From Acidobacteriota bacterium (GTDB lineage Bacteria; Acidobacteriota; JAAYUB01): a stretch of 64,000 bases of DNA. This document shows, piece after piece, positions 59,475 through 64,000 of this stretch (its first letter is position 1; each line of letters opens with the position of its first letter). The notes under the pieces were generated by a model. That model searched no databases and was not told the DNA's origin. It saw only the letters and a program-made list of their open reading frames with translations. The DNA lies in contig JAGNHB010000013.1 of the NCBI GenBank assembly GCA_018001935.1, forward strand, positions 40,666 to 104,665, given 5' to 3'. A program made the translations under genes and the position numbers.

Positions 59475-59561
59475 CTCACAGAGGCACGGAGGCACGGAGA
59501 AATGCAAATCGTATTCAATAGAATCAACACTCTTTATGATTCTTCTCCGTGCCTCTGTGAG
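59475..59561 (+). repeat. MITE-like 87-bp inverted-repeat element, copy 3
   Basis: Ends CTCACAGAGGCACGGAGGCA and CTCCGTGCCTCTGTGAG are near-perfect inverted repeats. The interior AATGCAAATCGTATTCAATA and AATCAACACTCTTTATGATT match copy 2 inverted. It is preceded by GCGTTCGCAAAAAGTCC as at 49479. Confidence 0.85.
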
Positions 59562-59674
59562 ATCTCAATCAGAACTTTTTGCGACCGCGTCAAATATGTC
59601 GAAATTGTAACTATTACCACCTGCAGCCTGTTTCCTCCCCCCTCCCACATTTCCCCTTCTGCCTTCCCCCCTTT

Positions 59675-59683
59675 TGTGATAAT
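59675..59683 (+). promoter_or_regulatory. possible extended -10 promoter for parA
   Basis: TGTGATAAT at 59675-59683 fits an extended -10 (TG, one base, GATAAT), about 60 bases before the parA start. No good -35 is present. Motif reading only. Confidence 0.35.
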
Positions 59684-59743
59684 TTACGCAATTCGGCGAC
59701 CCTTCGCGTTTTCCGAAACCCGAACAAGGACCGGCTGCGGCGC

Positions 59744-60520
59744 ATGGGCAAAGTCATCACGATCGCCAACCAGAAAGGGGGCGTGGGCAAGACCACCACG
59801 GCCATCAACCTCTCTGCCTCGCTCTCCCTGGCGGAGAAGAAGGTCCTGGTGGTGGACTGCGACTCCCAGGCCAACTGTACCAGCGGCCTCGGGTGCCGCC
59901 GGCAGGGTTTGCCCCGGACCATGTACCACGTGCTGGTCATGGGCGAACCCATGGAGAAGATCATCCGCCCCACGGAGATGGAGGGGCTCTTCCTCGCCCC
60001 GTCCGACAAGAACCTGGCCGGGGCCAACATCGAGCTGGCGGAACGCGAGAACCGGGAGTTCGTGCTCAAGGAGGCCATCGCCCCCCTGCGGGAGGTCTTC
60101 GACTACATCGTCATCGACTCGCCGCCGGCCATCGACTTCCTCACCATAAACAGCCTGGTGGCGGCGGACTCGGTCCTGGTCCCGATCCAGTGCGAGTACT
60201 TCGCCCTGGAGGGCGTCTCGGAGCTGTGGGACACCCTGATCCGCATCCGGCGCGGCTTCAACCCGCGGCTGGCCGTGGAGGGGCTGCTGCTGACCATGTA
60301 CGACGAGCGCCTCAACCTCTCCCAGCAGGTGAAGGACGACCTCCGGAACTTCTTCCGCGACCAGGTGCTGCAGTCCATCATCCCCCGCAACATCCGGCTG
60401 GCGGAGGCCCCCAGCTTCGGCAAGCCCATCATCCTCCACGACGCCCGTTCGCGGGGCGCGAACGCCTACATCTCCGTGGCAAAGGAAATCATCGACCATG
60501 AAAAGGCAAGCGCTCGGTAA
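59744..60520 (+). CDS. parA: ParA/Soj chromosome-partitioning ATPase
   Basis: This 258-aa ATPase has the deviant Walker A motif KGGVGKTT (11-18) after MGKVITIANQ, LVVDCDSQANCTSGLG (Walker A'), FDYIVIDSPPAIDFLTINSL, and LLTMYDERLNLSQQVKDDLR, with IPRNIRLAEAPSFGKPIILH near the end, all typical of chromosomal Soj/ParA. It moves ParB-bound origins along the nucleoid. The short N terminus without HTH marks the chromosomal type. It overlaps parB by 23 bases. I find no parS (TGTTTCACGTGAAACA) in the window. Confidence 0.96.
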   Translation: MGKVITIANQKGGVGKTTTAINLSASLSLAEKKVLVVDCDSQANCTSGLGCRRQGLPRTMYHVLVMGEPMEKIIRPTEMEGLFLAPSDKNLAGANIELAERENREFVLKEAIAPLREVFDYIVIDSPPAIDFLTINSLVAADSVLVPIQCEYFALEGVSELWDTLIRIRRGFNPRLAVEGLLLTMYDERLNLSQQVKDDLRNFFRDQVLQSIIPRNIRLAEAPSFGKPIILHDARSRGANAYISVAKEIIDHEKASAR

Positions 60521-61349
60521 AGGCCTCAACGCCATTCTCCCCTCTTTCGGGGTCGAGGAGGGCCAGCCCCTCGCGGTGGACCTCGACCTCCTGGCGCCCA
60601 ACTCCCGCCAGCCGCGGATGCGCTTCCAACCCGAGGCCCTCGACGAACTGGCGGCGTCCATCCGGGAGAACGGCATCCTCCAGCCCATCGTCGTCCGGCG
60701 GTCGGGCGACGACCGCTACGAGATCATCGCCGGCGAGCGCCGCTGGCGGGCCGCCCAGCTCGCCGCGCTGCCGAAGGTCCCCGTGGTGGTCCTGGACGTC
60801 CCCGACGAGAAGCTGCTGGAGCTGGCCCTCCTGGAGAACATCCAGCGGGAGGACCTCAGCCCCGTGGAGGAGGCGCGGGCTTACGAGATGCTGCTGAAGG
60901 ACCGCGGCTACCGGCAGGAGGACCTCGCCGCGCGGCTGGGCAAGTCCCGGGCGGCGGTGGCCAACGCGGTCCGGCTCCTGCAGCTCAACCGCCACGTCCA
61001 GGACCTCCTGGAGACCCGCACCCTGACCGCCGGGCAGGCCCGCCCGCTCCTCGCCGTGGACGACGCGGCCCTCCAGGCGCGGCTGGCCGACGCCGTGGTC
61101 CGCCGGGGCCTGTCGGCCCGGGAGGTGGAGAAGCTCGTGGACCGGATCAAGAAGGCGGCAAACGCCGCAAAAGCCGCGGGCAAGGCCGGGGACCCGAACC
61201 TCTTGGCCGCCGAGGAACGCCTGGCCCGCCACCTGCGGGCCCGGGTGCGGATCGAGACGGGGAACCGGGGCGGGAAGATCGTGATCCACTTCACCTCCGA
61301 CGACGAGTTGGAGCGCCTCTTCGAGGAGATCTGCCGGGTCGAGGCCTGA
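60498..61349 (+). CDS. parB: ParB/Spo0J chromosome-partitioning protein
   Basis: This 283-aa DNA-binding CTPase begins KRQALGKGLNAILPSF. The CTP-binding ParB/Srx domain holds ANSRQPRMRF-like NSRQPRMRFQPEALDELAAS, GILQPIVVRRSGDDRYEIIA and GERRWRA; then ENIQREDLSPVEEARAYEML, the helix-turn-helix around DLAARLGKSRAAVANAVRLL, and a C-terminal dimer region GGKIVIHFTSDDELERLFEE. The ribosome site AAAGGA lies in the end of parA. It should load at parS and work with ParA. Confidence 0.96.
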   Translation: MKRQALGKGLNAILPSFGVEEGQPLAVDLDLLAPNSRQPRMRFQPEALDELAASIRENGILQPIVVRRSGDDRYEIIAGERRWRAAQLAALPKVPVVVLDVPDEKLLELALLENIQREDLSPVEEARAYEMLLKDRGYRQEDLAARLGKSRAAVANAVRLLQLNRHVQDLLETRTLTAGQARPLLAVDDAALQARLADAVVRRGLSAREVEKLVDRIKKAANAAKAAGKAGDPNLLAAEERLARHLRARVRIETGNRGGKIVIHFTSDDELERLFEEICRVEA

Positions 61350-61419
61350 GGCTCCCCGCCGCGGGCCCGGAAAACCGAAGGCCCCGGCCGGGGGGGGCGA
61401 AGCGCCAAACCGAGGGAGC

Positions 61420-61836
61420 ATGAGAGATCCGTCCGACGTCGCCGGGTTCATCGGGACGCCCGTGGCCATCCGCGGGACGCTGGCCACCGGCTGCACGCTC
61501 CGCCTGGACTGCAGCGTGGAAGGGCTCGTGGTGGCCCGGGACGAACTCGTCCTGGGGGAGACGGGCCGGATCCGGGGGGAGATCGTCGTGCGGCGGATGA
61601 ACGCCTCCGGGAAACTCGAGGGCGACCTCTTCGTGCTGGAGATGGCCGAGTTCGAGCGGGGGTCGGAGATGAGCGGGAACATCGTGGCCCGGGCGCTCTG
61701 CATCCGGGAGGGGGCCCTCCTGGACGGCCACTGCCGGCTGGGGGATTTCGCCGAGGGGGCCCTGCGGGAGGTGGCGGCCCGGCGGGGGATGGAGATGAGC
61801 GCCCCGGCCGGTGACCACGGCACGCACGAAGAGTAA
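61420..61836 (+). CDS. bactofilin-family cytoskeletal protein
   Basis: This 138-aa bactofilin (polymer-forming beta-helix) has FIGTPVAIRGTLATGCTLRL, CSVEGLVVARDELVLGETGR, IRGEIVVRRMNASGKLEGDL and AEFERGSEMSGNIVARALCI, the repeated short beta-strand steps of the family, with a charged C-terminal tail. The start with GAGGGAGC just before ATG is clear. It lies 70 bp after parB; bactofilins adjacent to parAB occur in Myxococcus and others and can tether ParABS at the cell pole. Such a role here is inferred. Confidence 0.9.
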   Translation: MRDPSDVAGFIGTPVAIRGTLATGCTLRLDCSVEGLVVARDELVLGETGRIRGEIVVRRMNASGKLEGDLFVLEMAEFERGSEMSGNIVARALCIREGALLDGHCRLGDFAEGALREVAARRGMEMSAPAGDHGTHEE

Positions 61837-62149
61837 ACCACGAACCCCACGAACAGTAAGACCCAGATAAGACAGATTATAACCACGAACCACACGAACA
61901 AGGACCGGTCTTGGGAGGGAAATCCCGGCCGGGATGAAAAGTGACAGCATCTCCGGATGCCGTTTTCGGTCCGGGGAATTCGGCCCGGGACGGACCCGTC
62001 TTCCCCGCACCCTTTCAGGGTGCGTTTCCATCCCTCGCCGCCCCGGGTACAAGACGATGCATCGCGGGGGCAAACCCGCCCCGAAGGCGGCGGGAGGAAG
62101 CGATGTGTTCGATTCTCGCCGGTTTTTGGCACAAAGCTTCGTGCGCCCT
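61837..62149. repeat. repeat-containing spacer
   Basis: AACCACGAACCCCACGAACA and AACCACGAACCACACGAACA, then a palindromic CACCCTTTCAGGGTGC (about 62009-62024), and the GCAAACCCGCCCCGAAGGCG block shared with 57279-57332. There is no gene. Confidence 0.8.
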
Positions 62150-62578
62150 TGGGCTCTCCAGAAGCATATTCGCAAAACACCTAGAAATCATAGGTTGTGA
62201 AATGCTGTTTCCGGCCGGTTGGACGGCGCCCCCGCCGCCCTCGCGACAAACCTGGAATCCCCACGGAATTCAGGAATTGCCCCGGGAATCGGGGAAAAGC
62301 CGATGGGAACACATTATCCCGAAGGGATTAAAGAGATTAGCCGGTGGGTGCTCCGCCGGAGGCGGTGCTCCCACCGGAAAACCGGTCCGGTTGACGGGCC
62401 GCGCCCCGGAGGCGGCGCCTGGATCGTTCGTGGATTTCCGGCACCCCTCCGGGGTGCGGCGGGTTGAAGGGGTTACGACCGGTGGGAGTTCGCCCCTCCG
62501 GGGGAACTCCCACCGGCTAATCTCTTCTATCCCTTCGGGATAGGAGATTCGTGGGCGTTGTTTCAAGAGACCCTTGAA
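62150..62578. repeat. 420-bp dispersed repeat containing a nested inverted repeat, copy 2
   Basis: Copy of 52738-53156. The core (62332-62525, 194 bp) is bounded by a perfect 17-bp inverted repeat AGAGATTAGCCGGTGGG / CCCACCGGCTAATCTCT and flanked by ATCCCGAAGGGAT (62316-62328) and ATCCCTTCGGGAT (62529-62541). The internal hairpins are conserved. Confidence 0.85.
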
Positions 62579-62747
62579 TCCCTCCCGCGAAAGGCGGTCC
62601 ACCCCGTTGGGACAGCGCGTACGAACGGGTGAACCTGAAATTCGCCCCGGGACGGCGCGTACGAACGGGTTTCCCTCCCCCCCACGGCTTTCTTCATCCC
62701 CGTCAGGGGATGAATCTGTGTAGAAACGGCGTTGTTTTCATTTCCGC

Positions 62748-62818
62748 CCGCCCCGCGCGCCGCCGGCCGGGATTTCGCCCCGGGGCACGATTTACCCCCG
62801 GCAACCGCGGCCCCGGCA
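62748..62818. repeat. degenerate REP-type palindrome 7
   Basis: CCCCGCGCGCCGCCGG is intact; the loop contains GCCCCGGGGC and the right arm is changed to CCGGCAACCGCGGCCCCGG. Preceded by CATCCCCGTCAGGGGATGAA at about 62696. Confidence 0.7.
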
Positions 62819-62870
62819 GGCAAGCGGAATCGACCCCATGCGGATCAGAACGCAGCCGTCAAAGCATCCG

Positions 62871-62923
62871 GCAACTTTCAGTCTAATCAGCCTTCAGCCT
62901 AACAGCCTTCAGCCTAACAGCCT
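62871..62923. repeat. CTTCAGCC repeat abutting the DUF6599-like gene
   Basis: Three units of the AACAGCCTTCAGCCT type; the last runs into the stop codon TGA at 62924-62926 of the next gene. Confidence 0.88.
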
Positions 62924-64000
62924 TCAGGAGAGCCCCAGCGGCGACTTGAGGTCCGCTTCGGCGCGCCGTTTCCGGGCGCGGCGACGCAGGGCGAAGCGGA
63001 CGAGGCTGACGAGGGCGGCGCCCCCGGCGCAGATCAGGACGATGAGCCCGATGAGGCGGATGCCGGTCAGGAAGAGGTCGATGGCGGTCAGGTCCCGTTG
63101 CCGGAAGCTCCCGGCCAGGTCGGGGTCCTCGCCCTTGAGGTCCCAGGCGAAGCGCCGCTCCTGCTCGGCGAGGATCTCGCGCTCGGCGGCGGGCGCCGGC
63201 GGGCCCGCGTAGACGGCGAGGGCGTCGCCGCAGGCCCGCAGCCGGAGGACCTCGCCCGCCACCCCCGTCGGGGCGCCGTCGGCGGCCAGGAGCCGGGACC
63301 GCTCCGCGGGCGTCCTCGGGAGGACCCACCCCGCGCGGAAACGGACCCCGGCCCGGACGTAGGCGTCGAGGTAGAGGGCGTTGCCGCGGTCCAGGTTCCA
63401 GAAGCCCTTCGCCAGGGACGGGAACAGGCTGTCGCCCTGGAGGTCCGTCAGCGCCAGCCGGGAGGAGGTCCCCCAGCGGTCCCGGCGGGGCGCCTTGAGG
63501 ACCAGGGCGGGGGCGTCGTCGCGGGCGGGGTGTTCCTTGTGGAGCCACTCCACGTAGCTGAAGAGCCGGGCCCCGAAGCGGTCCGGGAAGGTGGTCCGGA
63601 TCACGACCCGGTCGCTCCAGAAAACCACCCGGTCCCCCTGGAGGAAACACCCGGGGGGATCGCCTTCCGACAGGGCTTTCGCGCCCGTTTCCAGGAAGAA
63701 GGAGAAGGCGCTGTACGCCCGGTCGACGGTGGGGAACTCGTAGGTCTCCACGTCGATGGGCATCTTCCCGACGCTCCCCCTCACCTTCTCGCAGCGCTTG
63801 ACGCCCAGCTTGCGCAGCATCGGGGCGTCGGGGCCCGCGGCCTCGAGAAGTTCCTGGAGAAACGCCTGCTCGGGGACGGCCGGCCCCTGGAGGAAGGTCC
63901 CGGTGGATTGGGAAAACCCGTCGAACGCCACCGGGGACGCCGGCGCGGACACGAGGAGCACGAGGAACGGGAGGAGGCGGCGGGCCGGGCGGGCGGGCGG
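62924..64000 (-). CDS. DUF6599-like exported protein with C-terminal membrane helix (5' end outside window)
   Basis: The frame is open to the window edge: before MLLVSAPASPVAFDGF it continues ARRLLPFLVLLVSAPASPVA, a signal peptide whose start codon must lie beyond 64000. The mature part has ILEAAGP-like PDAPMLRKLGVKRCEKVRGS, DVETYEFPTVDRAYSAFSFF, GDRVVFWSDRVVIRTTF; a single helix LTGIRLIGLIVLICAGGAAL near the end; then a basic tail RRRARKRRAEADLKS. The pattern of variable reading of an ABC-like quality score domain (CFLQGDRVVFW) resembles DUF6599. The function is unknown. The stop lies in the AGGCTGAAGG repeat. Confidence 0.72.
   Translation of the reverse strand, partial: PPARPARRLLPFLVLLVSAPASPVAFDGFSQSTGTFLQGPAVPEQAFLQELLEAAGPDAPMLRKLGVKRCEKVRGSVGKMPIDVETYEFPTVDRAYSAFSFFLETGAKALSEGDPPGCFLQGDRVVFWSDRVVIRTTFPDRFGARLFSYVEWLHKEHPARDDAPALVLKAPRRDRWGTSSRLALTDLQGDSLFPSLAKGFWNLDRGNALYLDAYVRAGVRFRAGWVLPRTPAERSRLLAADGAPTGVAGEVLRLRACGDALAVYAGPPAPAAEREILAEQERRFAWDLKGEDPDLAGSFRQRDLTAIDLFLTGIRLIGLIVLICAGGAALVSLVRFALRRRARKRRAEADLKSPLGLS

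Noticed and set aside
58671..59507. 278-aa repetitive protein (RLGSTRVP / RASARRAYPD repeats)
   Set aside because: It is a translation of the 32-bp array; frame changes with each unit and no start site or conservation supports it.
59744..61836. parS or oriC near parAB
   Set aside because: I looked for TGTTTCACGTGAAACA-like and clustered TTATCCACA-like sites and found none convincing in the window.
1..64000. tRNA or rRNA genes
   Set aside because: No TTCGAATC-type T-loop with matching acceptor arms and no rRNA signature sequence was noticed on either strand.

Overview
The window is 64 kb of mostly high-GC bacterial DNA. It has no rRNA, tRNA or CRISPR array that I could find. A parA-parB-bactofilin block, a spermidine-synthase protein fused to an MFS-like transporter, a DUF6599-like protein and many purine-rich intergenic repeats fit an uncultured Gram-negative-type bacterium. 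Acidobacteriota or a neighbouring phylum is my best guess, but nothing here proves the phylum.

From 49278 down to 1 almost every gene lies on the minus strand and belongs to one large surface-polysaccharide locus. Reading in transcription order, 49278-33347 carries the nucleotide-sugar genes wbpA, wbpB, wbpD and a wbpE-type aminotransferase. This is the pathway from UDP-GlcNAc to UDP-2,3-diacetamido-2,3-dideoxy-glucuronate. The next enzyme, the WbpI/WecB-type 2-epimerase, survives only as a stub of about 20 codons. Toxin-antitoxin-type gene pairs sit in the gaps between these enzymes: nucleotidyltransferase/partner, MntA/HepT, AbiEii/partner, DUF433/DUF5615, DUF4258/YgiT and UPF0175/DUF3368. 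A seventh PIN domain is fused in frame to the N terminus of the wbpE-type aminotransferase. The spaces between pairs are filled by a composite of at least five short repeat families, and some of these repeats supply the stop codons of neighbouring genes.

From 33128 to 1 come the assembly genes: a WecF-like transferase, a YdjC-type deacetylase, a Wzx-type flippase, an O-antigen-ligase/polymerase-like protein, a GT-C transferase, many GT2 and GT4 glycosyltransferases, DegT aminotransferase and PseH-like acetyltransferase, two ATP-grasp ligases, SDR enzymes, a sugar nucleotidyltransferase, a phosphoglycosyl transferase and, at the far end, TPP-dependent E1 alpha and beta subunits. Many neighbours overlap by ATGA or TTGA, so they form translationally coupled operons. 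Genes at 26710-33128 are visibly AT-richer, which suggests transfer. Two genes are broken: a methyltransferase (7694-8298) and a second WecF-like gene split by a complete ISNCY-type insertion sequence, whose 6-bp target duplication can be read directly.

49279-54080 is a repeat island. It has two nearly identical units of about 925 bp, each with an IS200-like/RAYT transposase beside long GC-rich palindromes, two tandem arrays of 31-bp units, and one of two copies of a 194-bp nested inverted repeat. From 54081 the plus strand takes over: the MFS/spermidine-synthase gene (possibly leaderless), then parA, parB and bactofilin. An N-acetylmuramoyl-L-alanine amidase lipoprotein and a DUF6599-like membrane-anchored protein, the latter cut by the window end, lie on the minus strand between and after them.
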